Shown here in pieces: positions 8,012 to 16,161 of a stretch of 37,597 nt of DNA. The DNA comes from Gemmatimonadota bacterium (lineage in GTDB: Bacteria > Gemmatimonadota > Gemmatimonadetes > JACCXV01 > JAHWKZ01), in assembly GCA_025931135.1 (NCBI GenBank), contig JAICNR010000008.1:1-37597 (forward strand), read 5' to 3'. The number at the start of each line of letters is the position of its first letter. The first letter of the stretch is position 1. A program made the translations under genes and the position numbers. The notes beneath the pieces were generated by a model that was not told where the DNA came from, searched no databases, and worked only from the letters and a program-made list of their open reading frames with translations.

Positions 8012-8482
8012 TCAGGGGGCGAGCCACTTGGTCATCAGATGGCGCTCATGGTCGACGAAGCCGCGGCGAACGTAGAGGCGCCTGCCGTCAGGATTGTCAT
8101 GATCGACTTCTAGGTGGAGGGCCTCGATTCCCGATTCGCGGCACGTCGCTTCCATCGCATCGAGAATCTGACCGCCGATTCCGGCGTTGCGCTGATCGGG
8201 CCGCACGAACAGTTCGTCGACGAACGCATCACGGCCGCGATATTCGAGACTGAAGCCGCAGCACAGGACACCGTAGCCCACCGCCTGGCCCGAGATTCGC
8301 GCCAGCCAGACCGCGCCGTGGAGAGGTTCGCGCCAGAGCTCGGCGAGCGCGCGGCGGAGGATCGCTTCGTCGAACGGAAGCCGCTCGCCCGCGTAGAACT
8401 CCCGCATGAGCGACAGCAGATCGTCGAGGTCGTCCGCTGTCGCGGGTTCCACGTGAACTTCGTGCTCGGGGGGATTGAACAT
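8012..8482 (-). CDS. GNAT family N-acetyltransferase
   Basis: A 156-residue single-domain GNAT acyltransferase. The acetyl-CoA binding loop is RPDQRNAGIGGQIL (about residues 94-107), preceded by the beta strand DAFVDELFV and followed by IEALHLEVDHDNPDGRRLYVR. This last segment is the usual GNAT motif B, with the Asn-Pro-x-x-x-x-x-Y signature of small-molecule and aminoglycoside-type acetyltransferases. The substrate cannot be told. The ATG at 8482 fits the domain start, and an upstream in-frame start at 8584 would overlap the divergent promoter region and the CBS gene. It probably forms a two-gene unit with the phytase-like esterase downstream. Confidence 0.85.
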   Translation of the reverse strand: MFNPPEHEVHVEPATADDLDDLLSLMREFYAGERLPFDEAILRRALAELWREPLHGAVWLARISGQAVGYGVLCCGFSLEYRGRDAFVDELFVRPDQRNAGIGGQILDAMEATCRESGIEALHLEVDHDNPDGRRLYVRRGFVDHERHLMTKWLAP

Positions 8483-8543
8483 GGCTCGCGGTTGAACTCC
8501 ACGCTGTCGAAAGCGCGCCTTGCTCGGGTAGAAACCGGAATCT

Positions 8544-9968
8544 ATGTTCGGCCGGGCCATGCCGCTCGACCTCCACGACCCCACTCAACGCGTCTACAGC
8601 GATGTCCTCGAAGGACTTGGAAATACACCGCTGATTCGCCTCAACCGCGTCACGCGCGGGATTCGGACTCCGGTCTACGCGAAGGCCGAATATCTGAGCC
8701 CCGGTGGCAGCGTAAAGGACCGGATCGGACTGCCGATCATCGAGGCGGCTGAGAAGGCCGGTCACCTCGCCCCCGGCGGCACGATCGTCGAGGCTACGGC
8801 CGGAAACACGGGGCTCGCACTCGCGATCGCGGCGGCGATCAAGGGCTACCGCTGCGTGTTCGTGATGCCGGACAAGATGAGCCTCGAGAAGCAGCGACTG
8901 CTCAAGGCGTTCGGCGCGCGGATCGTCGTCACGCCGACAGCCGTACCGCCGGATCATCCGGACTACTATCTGAACACCGCTCGCAAGATCGCGGAGGACA
9001 CGCCGAACTCTATCTTCGCCGACCAGTTCTACAATCGGGCGAACACCGACGCGCATTACGCCACGACCGCACCCGAGATCTGGGAGCAGACGGAGGGCCG
9101 GATCTCGGCGTTCGTGGCCGGCATGGGAACCGGCGGCACGATCAGCGGTGTCGGCCGTTACCTGAAGGAGCAGAATCCAGCGGTGCGCGTCGTGGGCGCC
9201 GATCCCGTGGGCTCGATCCTCAAGCGCTATAAGGAAACGGGCGAGATCGGCGAAGGGAAGACGTACATGGTCGAGGGAATCGGCATGGACAAGGTCCCCG
9301 CGACTCTCGACATCGAGTACGTCGACGAGATCCGGAACGTCACCGACAAGGAGTCGTTCCAGATGGCTCGCCGGCTGACCCGCGAGGAAGGTCTGTTCGT
9401 CGGGGGATCGTCCGGGACGATCACGCACGTGGCGCTCCAGCTGGCGCGCGAGCTCGACGATCCGGAAGGCTGTGTGGTCACGATGCTCTGCGACGTGGGC
9501 GAGCGGTACCTGTCGAAATTCCATTCCGACGAGTGGATGCGGGAGAACCGGATGCTGGAGGACGAGCGGGTCGAAGTCGCCTACGTCCTCGAGCGGAAGG
9601 CGCGCGGCGAAGCTCCCCCCCTGATCGCGATCGAGGGCGGCGCGACAGTGCGCGAAGCGCTCGAGCTGATGGAGAAGTACAACGTCAGCCAGATCCCGGT
9701 GATCGAGCAGATGGAGCAGCTGGGCAGCCTGTCCGAGGGGACGCTCCTGAGTCGGGTCCTGGCCGAGCCGCAGGCGATCGACAAACCCCTGTCGGACTTT
9801 CTCGAGCCGCCGTTCCCGACGGTGGACGAGACGGCCAGCATGAAGACCGTCATCGGGCATCTCACGGGCGGGGGCCACGCGCTCCTGGTGTGCAGGGGCC
9901 GACAGTTCGTCGGCATTCTGACAAAGTTCGATGTCCTGCACTTCGTGACGAATGGCGGCGGAAGATGA
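8544..9968 (+). CDS. Pyridoxal-phosphate cystathionine beta-synthase
   Basis: A 474-residue fold-type II PLP enzyme with a C-terminal CBS-domain pair. LGNTPLIRLN opens the catalytic domain, K58 in GGSVKDR is the PLP Schiff-base lysine, TAGNTG (85-90) binds the substrate carboxylate, and GMGTGGTISGVGRYLK holds the PLP phosphate loop. Residues from about 355 to 474 form two CBS motifs (REALELMEKYNVSQIPVIE and LTKFDVLHFV). Length and domain order match cystathionine beta-synthase rather than CysK, which lacks CBS domains. It would condense serine (or O-acetylserine) with homocysteine in transsulfuration. The start at 8544 or 8559 is open. The stop overlaps the next ATG. Confidence 0.92.
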   Translation: MFGRAMPLDLHDPTQRVYSDVLEGLGNTPLIRLNRVTRGIRTPVYAKAEYLSPGGSVKDRIGLPIIEAAEKAGHLAPGGTIVEATAGNTGLALAIAAAIKGYRCVFVMPDKMSLEKQRLLKAFGARIVVTPTAVPPDHPDYYLNTARKIAEDTPNSIFADQFYNRANTDAHYATTAPEIWEQTEGRISAFVAGMGTGGTISGVGRYLKEQNPAVRVVGADPVGSILKRYKETGEIGEGKTYMVEGIGMDKVPATLDIEYVDEIRNVTDKESFQMARRLTREEGLFVGGSSGTITHVALQLARELDDPEGCVVTMLCDVGERYLSKFHSDEWMRENRMLEDERVEVAYVLERKARGEAPPLIAIEGGATVREALELMEKYNVSQIPVIEQMEQLGSLSEGTLLSRVLAEPQAIDKPLSDFLEPPFPTVDETASMKTVIGHLTGGGHALLVCRGRQFVGILTKFDVLHFVTNGGGR

Positions 9969-10369
9969 AGCGCGCGCGACGTCGAGCCCGCGTAGCGATC
10001 GCCCTGGCGAGCGCGGTTGCCTGCAACGGCGGAGGCGGCCCGACGGGGGCCACACAGAAGCAGCTCGCGTTCACGCTCGCGGCCCCGATTTCGGTGCCCT
10101 CGAAGCAGGTGGTCGAGATCGAGGTCCACGTGACGGAGGCCCGACTCGTCAACTACCCCCTCACGGTCACATTCGAGGAGGCCAACCTGAACGAGCCGTA
10201 CGCGGTCGTCGCCTCGGTGCTCCTCCGGAAACCCGAGGACAGGCTCGCGCGGATCAACGAGGAGGCGGCTCGCGATCCGCTGTACCGGGTCACGATCACC
10301 GAAGCCGGTGGTGCCGCTGTGCTGAGCGTTTCCAGGACCGTGCAGGTCGACGTCCTCGACTTCCCCTGA
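9965..10369 (+). CDS. Putative lipoprotein, unknown function
   Basis: A 134-residue protein. The very basic start (KRARRRARVA) is followed by a hydrophobic segment and the lipobox S-A-V-A-C20, then a Gly-rich linker typical of lipoproteins. The remainder is a single beta-sandwich-like domain with strands LAFTLAAPIS, VVEIEVHVTEAR, YPLTVTFEEAN and AVLSVSRTVQVDVLDF. It resembles a small Ig-like or bacterial surface domain, but I cannot assign a family. It overlaps the CBS gene by ATGA and precedes murQ by ten bases, so it links the sulfur gene and the cell-wall recycling genes in one likely transcript. Confidence 0.65.
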   Translation: MKRARRRARVAIALASAVACNGGGGPTGATQKQLAFTLAAPISVPSKQVVEIEVHVTEARLVNYPLTVTFEEANLNEPYAVVASVLLRKPEDRLARINEEAARDPLYRVTITEAGGAAVLSVSRTVQVDVLDFP

Positions 10370-10379
10370 GGACGCGCGG

Positions 10380-11285
10380 GTGAGCGTCGACCGTTCGCGG
10401 CTGCTCACAGAGAGCGTCAATCCCCGAACCGCGGACATCGACACGCTCGAGCCGCGCGCGATCCTCGATCGGATCCACACCGAAGACCTACAGGCCGTGA
10501 CCGCGGTGGGGGAGGTCCTGGACCAGGTGGCCGCCGCTGTCGAGCGGGTCGTGCGCGCGTTTCGCGAGGGCGGGCGGCTGATCTACGTCGGCGCTGGCAC
10601 GAGCGGACGGCTGGGTGTCCTCGACGCCGTCGAGTGCCCACCCACGTTCGGCACGGATCCGTCGCTGGTGCAGGGTGTCCTCGCGGGCGGACCGGAGGCG
10701 ATGTGGCGCGCGCGCGAAGGCGCCGAGGACTCCCCCGACGATGGGGGCGCTGCGATCGCCGAGCGCGATGTCGGCCCGCGAGACGTCGTCATGGGGATCG
10801 CGGCCGGGTCGACCACGCCGTTCGTCCTGGGAGCGCTGCGCGAGGCGATCCGCCGTAACGCGGGGACCGTCTTTCTGACTTGCGTCCCTCCCGCCGACGC
10901 ACCGATCGCGCGCGAGGTGGACGTCGTCATCGCGCCTCTCACCGGCCCCGAGGTCATCGCCGGCTCCACCCGCCTGAAGGCCGGTACGGCCACGAAGCTC
11001 GTCCTCAACATGGTGACGACGGCCGCGATGGTGCGTCTCGGAAAGACCTACGGGAATCTGATGGTGGATCTCCAGGTCACCGCCGCGAAACTCGAGGACC
11101 GCGGCCGTCGGATCCTGCGCCATCTGCTGGGGGTCGACTACGACGAGGCGGGGGCCTTGCTGGCGGAAGCCGGCGGCAGAGTGAAGACCGCGCTCGTCAT
11201 GCGACGGCGCGGCGTAGGGCGCGAGGAGGCGGAGCGGCTCCTGATCGAGGCGGACGGCTTCCTGCGGAAAGCGTGGGGTGAGTGA
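10380..11285 (+). CDS. murQ: N-acetylmuramic acid 6-phosphate etherase
   Basis: A 301-residue SIS-domain lyase that splits MurNAc-6-phosphate into GlcNAc-6-phosphate and D-lactate in the cytoplasm. The start of the sugar-phosphate isomerase fold carries the MurQ signature VGAGTSGRLGVLDAVECPP (residues 70-88). E85 and E116 are spaced exactly like the two catalytic glutamates of the Escherichia coli enzyme (31 apart). Other conserved pieces are GIAAGSTTPFV, GPEVIAGSTRLKAGTATK and TYGNLMVDLQ. Length is normal for the family. The GTG start at 10380 has GAGG eight bases upstream. It is the first recycling gene of the block with anmK and nagZ. Confidence 0.95.
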   Translation: MSVDRSRLLTESVNPRTADIDTLEPRAILDRIHTEDLQAVTAVGEVLDQVAAAVERVVRAFREGGRLIYVGAGTSGRLGVLDAVECPPTFGTDPSLVQGVLAGGPEAMWRAREGAEDSPDDGGAAIAERDVGPRDVVMGIAAGSTTPFVLGALREAIRRNAGTVFLTCVPPADAPIAREVDVVIAPLTGPEVIAGSTRLKAGTATKLVLNMVTTAAMVRLGKTYGNLMVDLQVTAAKLEDRGRRILRHLLGVDYDEAGALLAEAGGRVKTALVMRRRGVGREEAERLLIEADGFLRKAWGE

Positions 11286-11290
11286 GCGTG

Positions 11291-11315
11291 GGGGGCGCCC
11301 GACGGCGACGCCCCC
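11291..11315. terminator. Hairpin between murQ and dodecin stops
   Basis: GGGGGCG (11291-11297) pairs perfectly with CGCCCCC (11309-11315) across an 11-base loop, located in the 41 bases between two convergent stops. No T tract follows in either direction. Position suggests a weak bidirectional terminator. Confidence 0.4.
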
Positions 11316-11326
11316 GCACGGCCCGA

Positions 11327-11536
11327 TCAGCGATTCGTTTCGACCTCGAAGGTGATCTTCACGTTCACCCGATAGGCCGTGATCTCCCCGTTCTCGACCA
11401 CGCCCTGCATGTTCTCCACGTAAACCGCCTTGATGCCCTTCACGGTCTCGCTCGCCTCGCGCACCGCCTTGCGGGCCGCGTCCTCCCAGCCCTTGTCCGA
11501 CTGGGCCAGCACCTCGATGACCTTGTGCACGCTCAT
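11327..11536 (-). CDS. Dodecin family flavin-binding protein
   Basis: A 69-residue protein of the dodecin family, small proteins that assemble as hollow dodecamers storing FMN, riboflavin or coenzyme A. It opens MSVHKVIEVLAQSDKGWEDA, with the Trp of the flavin-stacking position in K-G-W-E-D-A, followed by the helix ARKAVREASETVKGIKAVYV and two beta strands that close the fold. Length is exactly that of the family. The start at 11536 has a near-perfect ribosome binding site (GGGAGG, 6 bases upstream). The longer frame to 11596 is rejected for lack of one. The gene lies opposite to and inside the cell-wall recycling block, so it is likely regulated separately. An inverted repeat sits just upstream of its ribosome binding site. 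Confidence 0.93.
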   Translation of the reverse strand: MSVHKVIEVLAQSDKGWEDAARKAVREASETVKGIKAVYVENMQGVVENGEITAYRVNVKITFEVETNR

Positions 11537-11550
11537 CCACACCTCCCGGT

Positions 11551-11567
11551 TCGGGTTCGAATCCCGA
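11551..11567 (+). repeat. tRNA T-arm-like dyad upstream of dodecin
   Basis: TCGGG-TTCGAAT-CCCGA folds as a 5-bp stem with a 7-base loop that matches the tRNA T arm (TTCGAAT). No acceptor, D or anticodon arm can be placed around it, so it is not a tRNA gene. It may be a remnant of a tRNA 3' end or an operator/leader hairpin just before the dodecin ribosome binding site. Confidence 0.45.
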
Positions 11568-11640
11568 GCATACATGGAACGAGGTCGTGAGGGCACCGCT
11601 CCCCGGCGAGGCCGATCCGCGTGGGCGGGGGAGAAAAGCG

Positions 11641-11668
11641 AAAGCCCCCCTCCGGAGAGGGGGGCTTT
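11641..11668. terminator. Strong intrinsic-terminator-like hairpin
   Basis: AAAGCCCCCCTC (11641-11652) pairs perfectly with GAGGGGGGCTTT (11657-11668) around the 4-base loop CGGA, giving a 12-bp stem. On the plus strand it ends CTTTCT. On the minus strand it is followed by CGCTTTTC, so either direction is possible. It is odd because it lies between two divergent genes, upstream of both starts, with no annotated gene to terminate. Confidence 0.7.
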
Positions 11669-11838
11669 CTGACGCTACCACCGCGGGGCCGCGGTTGCTA
11701 TTCGACGGCGGCAGCGTTTCCTGCAATCTGATACTCGCTCGTGCGCGCCGGGTTCCGGGCGTCGAGAAAAAAACCACGCGAACGCTTCCACCACGAAACG
11801 GGTTGGCCGGGTGGGACCGCCCGCCTACGTTGGGTCCG

Positions 11839-13128
11839 ATGCGGAAACCGACCGAGGACGGAAGCCGAAACGGACCGGGCACGGAGTGGCCCACGCCGAT
11901 CGAGCGGCTGGCGAAGTCGCTTCGCCGCGAGGACGGCGTTCTGGTCCTCGGCCTCATGTCGGGCACGAGCGCGGACGGGGTCGACGGTGTCTGCTGTCGA
12001 TTGTCGGGGAATGGAAAGTCGCTCCGCTGCAAGGTGCTGGGGTCGGCGACCCATCCCTACAGCGATGCGATTTCCGGCGCCCTTCAAAGGCCGGAGGAGT
12101 TGACCGCGCCAGAGGTCGCGCGTCTCTCGGTGGAGATCGGAGGTGTATTCGCCGACGTCGCCGGGGCAGCTGCGGCGACGGCTCGCGTCCGGCTGGACGA
12201 CGTGGCGTTGATCGGCAGCCACGGCCAGACCCTGTGGCACGATCCGCGCGGCGAGAGGGGCGGAGTCCGGTGCACGCTCCAGATCGGAGAGGCGGCGGAG
12301 ATCGCCGAGCGGACGGGAGTCCCCGTCTGGCACGATTTCCGGACCGCCGACGTGGCCGCTGGCGGCGAGGGCGCCCCGCTCGTTCCCTACGCCGACTGGA
12401 TCCTGTTCACGCTCCCTGACCGGTGGACCGTGTGCTTGAACCTGGGCGGCATCGCGAACGTGACCTTCCTGCCGCCCGGAGCGGACAGCGGGGACGTGAC
12501 GGCTTTCGATACCGGACCCGGGAACATGGTCCTGGACGCCCTCGCCGGCCGTCTTCTCGGGGCGCGATTCGACCGGGACGGGGCGGGGGCCGAGGTGGGC
12601 ACGATAGACGACGCGCGGCTCGCTGCCGCCCTCGCGGACCCTTACTTCTCTCTGCCGGCACCGAAGTCCACCGGCAGGGAGCGGTTCGGGCACGCCTGGA
12701 CGGAACGGCATTTCGGCCCGCTGGACGGGCTCGAACATGCCGAGGCCTGCGGCCGGTTCGCGACCGCCGCCGCTTTGACGGTCGAGTCGGTCGCCCGAGC
12801 GCTCGACGGCGCGGCCGGACCGATGGTTCCCGACGACGCGCGCGTCCTCGTGTCGGGCGGCGGCCGCCGGAACCGGGCGCTCATGGCCGGGTTGCGGCGA
12901 CGACTGGCCCCCCGCCACGTGCTTCCCGTGGATGAGGCCGGACTGGACGGAGACCTCAAGGAAGCCATCGCGTTCGCGGTCCTCGCCTACGAAAGCGCGC
13001 GGGGCCGCGCGGTGGCGCTGCCGGGCGCGACCGGAGCCCGGCACCCCGCGCTCCTCGGGAAGCTGGCGTTTCCGCCGACCCCCGTCGGCGGGGGCTCCGA
13101 GATCGACGGAGCCGGGAGCGCAGGGTGA
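11839..13128 (+). CDS. anmK: 1,6-anhydro-N-acetylmuramic acid kinase
   Basis: A 429-residue kinase of the ASKHA fold that opens and phosphorylates anhydroMurNAc to MurNAc-6-phosphate, the substrate of MurQ. The family signature GLMSGTSADGVD is at residues 38-49. Other conserved pieces are IGSHGQTLWHDP, TLQIGEAAEIAERTGVPV with DFRTADVAAGGEGAPLVP, LNLGGIANVTFL, AFDTGPGNMVLDA and RVLVSGGGRRNRALM. It is longer than the roughly 370-residue E. coli enzyme, mostly through a 35-residue N-terminal extension and a low-complexity tail. The ATG at 11839 has only a weak ribosome binding site, and the real start may be a little downstream. The stop overlaps the nagZ GTG. Confidence 0.94.
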   Translation: MRKPTEDGSRNGPGTEWPTPIERLAKSLRREDGVLVLGLMSGTSADGVDGVCCRLSGNGKSLRCKVLGSATHPYSDAISGALQRPEELTAPEVARLSVEIGGVFADVAGAAAATARVRLDDVALIGSHGQTLWHDPRGERGGVRCTLQIGEAAEIAERTGVPVWHDFRTADVAAGGEGAPLVPYADWILFTLPDRWTVCLNLGGIANVTFLPPGADSGDVTAFDTGPGNMVLDALAGRLLGARFDRDGAGAEVGTIDDARLAAALADPYFSLPAPKSTGRERFGHAWTERHFGPLDGLEHAEACGRFATAAALTVESVARALDGAAGPMVPDDARVLVSGGGRRNRALMAGLRRRLAPRHVLPVDEAGLDGDLKEAIAFAVLAYESARGRAVALPGATGARHPALLGKLAFPPTPVGGGSEIDGAGSAG

Positions 13129-14723
13129 GGTCCGATCGACGGGAGATCGGCGCGGCGTCCGCGGACGCCCTCTCGCCCGCGGAGCTCGCCGGCCAGCTCG
13201 TATGCGTCGCACTCCGCGACTATCGGGGCGCCGAGGCGGACCGCGACGCGTTCCTCGGCGGGGTCGACCGACACGGGTGGGGTGGGGTGATCGTCTTCGG
13301 GGGCGACCTCGCGGCGGTCGCCGATCTCCTCGCCGAGGCCCGCGATCGCTCGCCCATCCCGCTCCTCGTGACCGGGGATTTCGAGCGCGGCCTGGGCCAG
13401 CAGTTCCCCGATTCCGGAACCCGCTTCCCGTCCTTCATGGCGTTCGGAGCCGCCGGCGATCCGGCGCTCGCGCGAGCGGCCTGGACCGAGATCGGCCGCG
13501 AGCTCGCCGCGCACGGGTTCCACGTCGATTACGCTCCGGTCGCCGACCTCGCGCTCGAGCCCGCGAACCCGATCGTGGCCGATCGCGCGGCCGCCGACGA
13601 CCCGGAGCTCGCGGCGGCGATCGTCTCCGCGGCCGTGGAGGGACTCCAGGCCGCGGGTGTTGCGGCGACCGTCAAGCACTTCCCGGGGCACGGCAGGACG
13701 ACGGTCGACAGCCACGAAGCGCTTCCCGTCGTCGACGCGGCGCGCGAGGAGCTCGAGGCCTCGGATTGGGTCCCCTTCCGGGCCGGGATCGCGGCCGGCG
13801 CGCGACTCGCGATGAGCGCCCACGTCGCATTCCCGGCGCTCGAAGCGGATCGGGCTCGCGACCGCCCCGCCACATTCTCGCGGGCGATCTCGACCGGGAT
13901 CCTGCGCGGGGAGTGGGGGTTCGAGGGCCTCCTTTGCAGTGACGCTCTCATGATGGGGGCCGTCACCGGGGAGGGTCCGGGCAATGTCGCGCGCCGCGCG
14001 CTGGAGGCCGGTATCGACTGGCTTCTCTATCCCCCCGATCCCGCGCGCCTGCACGCGGAGCTGGCGGGGGCGCTTGGCTCGGACCCCGCGCTCAGGGAAA
14101 CGTGCGTGCGTGCCGCCGGCCGCCTTCTCGAGCTCAAGCGTTGGGCGATCCGCGAGCCGTCACCGACCGGAGTCGCGATGTCCGCCGCCGCGCTGGCCGA
14201 AGCAGTGGCCGGCGCGGCGATCGTCGCCGACCCGCCCGATCCGCCCCCCGGGGCCGCGTGGCCGGACCGCGCCCAATGGGTCGTGGTCCTGGACGGAGGC
14301 ATCGGAATCGACGAGATCGTCTTCCGGGACGAGCTCGCGCCCGCGGCAGCGAGCGAGCTGATCGTGATGGACACGGCGGCGGGGTCGGACGCCGTGGTCG
14401 AGGCCATCGCGACGGTGCGGGCGAAGTGCGCCCGCGCGTGGGTCGCGTGCGCGATCTTCAGCCCGGTCCGCGCGTGGAAGGGCCGCGCCGGGCTCTCCGC
14501 GGCCGCGCGCGAAGCCGCGCGCGCGGCGACGTCGCAGGCGCGGGAATCGGTCTTGATCCTGCTGTCGAACCCACGTATCGTGAGCGAGCTGCCGGCCAAG
14601 TCCCGCATCGTCTGGACGTTCGGCGAAGCGGCCGCTAGCCAACGGGCCGCGCTCGATTTCCTGCGCGGCTCCCTGCCCCCACGCGGACGACTGCCGGTGC
14701 GGCTCTTGAGGGAACCGTCTTGA
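13125..14723 (+). CDS. nagZ: Beta-N-acetylhexosaminidase, GH3 family (NagZ-like)
   Basis: A 532-residue GH3 glycosidase without a signal peptide, so probably cytoplasmic. It would remove GlcNAc from GlcNAc-anhydroMurNAc(-peptides) during recycling. The NagZ signature KHFPGHG is at 184-190. The His/Asp pair of the mobile catalytic loop is D195-S-H197 in RTTVDSHEALPVV, and the nucleophile is D273 in GLLCSDALMMGAV. Proteobacterial NagZ is about 340 residues. The extra 170 residues here form a C-terminal alpha/beta domain (ending LPPRGRLPVRL), as in two-domain NagZ proteins of Bacillus type. The GTG start overlaps the anmK stop and has GGGAG at 13114-13118. Confidence 0.92.
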   Translation: MRSDRREIGAASADALSPAELAGQLVCVALRDYRGAEADRDAFLGGVDRHGWGGVIVFGGDLAAVADLLAEARDRSPIPLLVTGDFERGLGQQFPDSGTRFPSFMAFGAAGDPALARAAWTEIGRELAAHGFHVDYAPVADLALEPANPIVADRAAADDPELAAAIVSAAVEGLQAAGVAATVKHFPGHGRTTVDSHEALPVVDAAREELEASDWVPFRAGIAAGARLAMSAHVAFPALEADRARDRPATFSRAISTGILRGEWGFEGLLCSDALMMGAVTGEGPGNVARRALEAGIDWLLYPPDPARLHAELAGALGSDPALRETCVRAAGRLLELKRWAIREPSPTGVAMSAAALAEAVAGAAIVADPPDPPPGAAWPDRAQWVVVLDGGIGIDEIVFRDELAPAAASELIVMDTAAGSDAVVEAIATVRAKCARAWVACAIFSPVRAWKGRAGLSAAAREAARAATSQARESVLILLSNPRIVSELPAKSRIVWTFGEAAASQRAALDFLRGSLPPRGRLPVRLLREPS

Positions 14724-14745
14724 ACCTTCTCCCCGCCTCGCGAGT

Positions 14746-16143
14746 ATGAACAAGCGCATGCCGATCCGGACCCGAGACATCGCGATGCTGCTCGCCAGCC
14801 TGCTGTGCGTGCTGGTCGTTTCCTCGACCGCGCACGCTCCACGCTCGATCCGCGCCCAATCCGTCCAGGACGACCTCTTCGCTGTGCCCGTCGGGCTCGA
14901 GCGCGCGGTCGACTTCTGGAAGCGGGTCTACGGCGAGTGGAGTGAGCACGAGGTCACGTTTCACGATCGCGACGATCTGGGGATCGTGTATCGCACGATG
15001 CACCAGCAGAAGTCGGAGACACCGTCCGGCTACGCGGCGAACGAAGCGGCGCAGGAAGCGATCATCGATCGCTACCGCCGCATTCTGCTGGATCTGGCGA
15101 CCCGGAATCCCGATCCGCGAACGTTGAGCGGCGAATACCTCGCGGTCCACCAGCTGTTCGGCGCCCAGGGGAACCCCGAGCGTTGGAGGCAGGCGGCGGA
15201 TCGCATCCGCGTTCAGCGCGGGCTCAAGGAGCGGTTCCACCGCGGTCTCCTCCACGCGGGTCAGTATCGCGAGCACATTCTCGAGATCTTCCGTGAGGAG
15301 GAGATCCCCGAGGAGATCGCCTGGCTTCCCATGGTCGAGTCGACGTTCAACGTTGAGGCGCGCTCCAAAGTCGGAGCCGCCGGAGTGTGGCAGTTCATGC
15401 CCGGGACCGGGCGGCAATACATGCGAGTGGACGCCACGATCGACGAGCGGCTGGATCCGATCATCGCTGCGCGCGGCGCGGCGCGTCTCCTCCGCCACAA
15501 CTACCAGGGACTGCGTTCGTGGCCGCTGGCACTAACAGCCTACAACCACGGGTACTACGGGATGCAGCGCGCGGTCCGCCAGCTGGGCACGAACGACTAC
15601 ATGACGATCCGCCGCCTGTACGACGGGCCGGCCTTCGGCTTCGCCAGCAAGAACTTCTACGCCGAGTTCCTGGCCGCGCTGCACGTCGCCGAGAACGCGG
15701 AGCAGTACTTCGGGATCCACGAGCCCTTCAAGACGCTCGAGTTCGACGTCGTGTCGATGCCGGTGTCGATGTCGCTGCGGGACGTGGCCAGCGCCGTCCA
15801 GGTCGACGCCACCCGTCTGTGGCAGATGAACCCCTCGCTGACCGACGATGTCTGGGCGGGCAGGCGTTCGGTCCCGTCCGGATTCCGGCTGCGCGTTCCT
15901 CCGGGCTACGGCCGCGAGGCGCCGCTCCAGCTCGCCGCTTCCGCCGCGAGCCGCGACCCGCGCTCCTCCCGGCCCCCGACTCCCGCGGCGGAGGGTCCCC
16001 GCACCTACACCGTGCAGCGCGGGGACACGCTGACGTCGATCGCGACGCGCCACGGGATCTCCGTCGGTGAGCTGATCGCGCTCAACGACCTGGGTGATCG
16101 CGACGTCATCCGGGTCGGGCAGAGGCTCGTGCTGTCGCGGTAG
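14746..16143 (+). CDS. mltD: MltD-type lytic transglycosylase with LysM
   Basis: A 465-residue exported protein (N-terminal hydrophobic segment at about 12-29). The SLT catalytic domain has E198 in LPMVESTFN as catalytic acid, followed by SKVGAAGVWQFMPGTGRQY and LALTAYNHGYYGM, all typical of MltD/Slt family 1. A degenerate LysM (SLRDVASAVQVDATRLWQMN) and one clear C-terminal LysM (TYTVQRGDTLTSIATRHGIS) bind glycan strands. It cleaves peptidoglycan to 1,6-anhydromuropeptides in the periplasm, feeding the AnmK, NagZ and MurQ genes just upstream. It lacks a lipobox, unlike the second paralogue at 28271. The start is 14746 or 14758, and neither has a strong ribosome binding site. Confidence 0.9.
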   Translation: MNKRMPIRTRDIAMLLASLLCVLVVSSTAHAPRSIRAQSVQDDLFAVPVGLERAVDFWKRVYGEWSEHEVTFHDRDDLGIVYRTMHQQKSETPSGYAANEAAQEAIIDRYRRILLDLATRNPDPRTLSGEYLAVHQLFGAQGNPERWRQAADRIRVQRGLKERFHRGLLHAGQYREHILEIFREEEIPEEIAWLPMVESTFNVEARSKVGAAGVWQFMPGTGRQYMRVDATIDERLDPIIAARGAARLLRHNYQGLRSWPLALTAYNHGYYGMQRAVRQLGTNDYMTIRRLYDGPAFGFASKNFYAEFLAALHVAENAEQYFGIHEPFKTLEFDVVSMPVSMSLRDVASAVQVDATRLWQMNPSLTDDVWAGRRSVPSGFRLRVPPGYGREAPLQLAASAASRDPRSSRPPTPAAEGPRTYTVQRGDTLTSIATRHGISVGELIALNDLGDRDVIRVGQRLVLSR

Positions 16144-16161
16144 ACGGTCCGTCCGTGGGGG

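Larger units (their letters stand above)
11537..11838. other. Divergent intergenic region dodecin/anmK
   Basis: 302 bases without a recognisable gene. From left to right it holds a T-arm-like dyad (11551-11567), a weaker stem CTCCCC (11599-11604) / GGGGAG (11628-11633) and a very strong terminator-like hairpin (11641-11668). Then come about 170 bases with no structure I can name, apart from a short A-run near 11766-11773, leading to anmK. The order of structures would suit a short plus-strand RNA ending at the terminator or a long minus-strand dodecin leader. Confidence 0.5.

Noticed and set aside
8229-10055. 608-codon minus-strand open frame opposite the CBS gene
   Set aside because: Shadow of a GC-rich gene: Arg/Pro/Asp-rich translation with no domain, while the plus strand has a clear PLP enzyme.
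11490-11575. Complete tRNA gene around the T-arm-like sequence
   Set aside because: No D arm, anticodon arm or matching acceptor strand can be placed; upstream bases code for dodecin.
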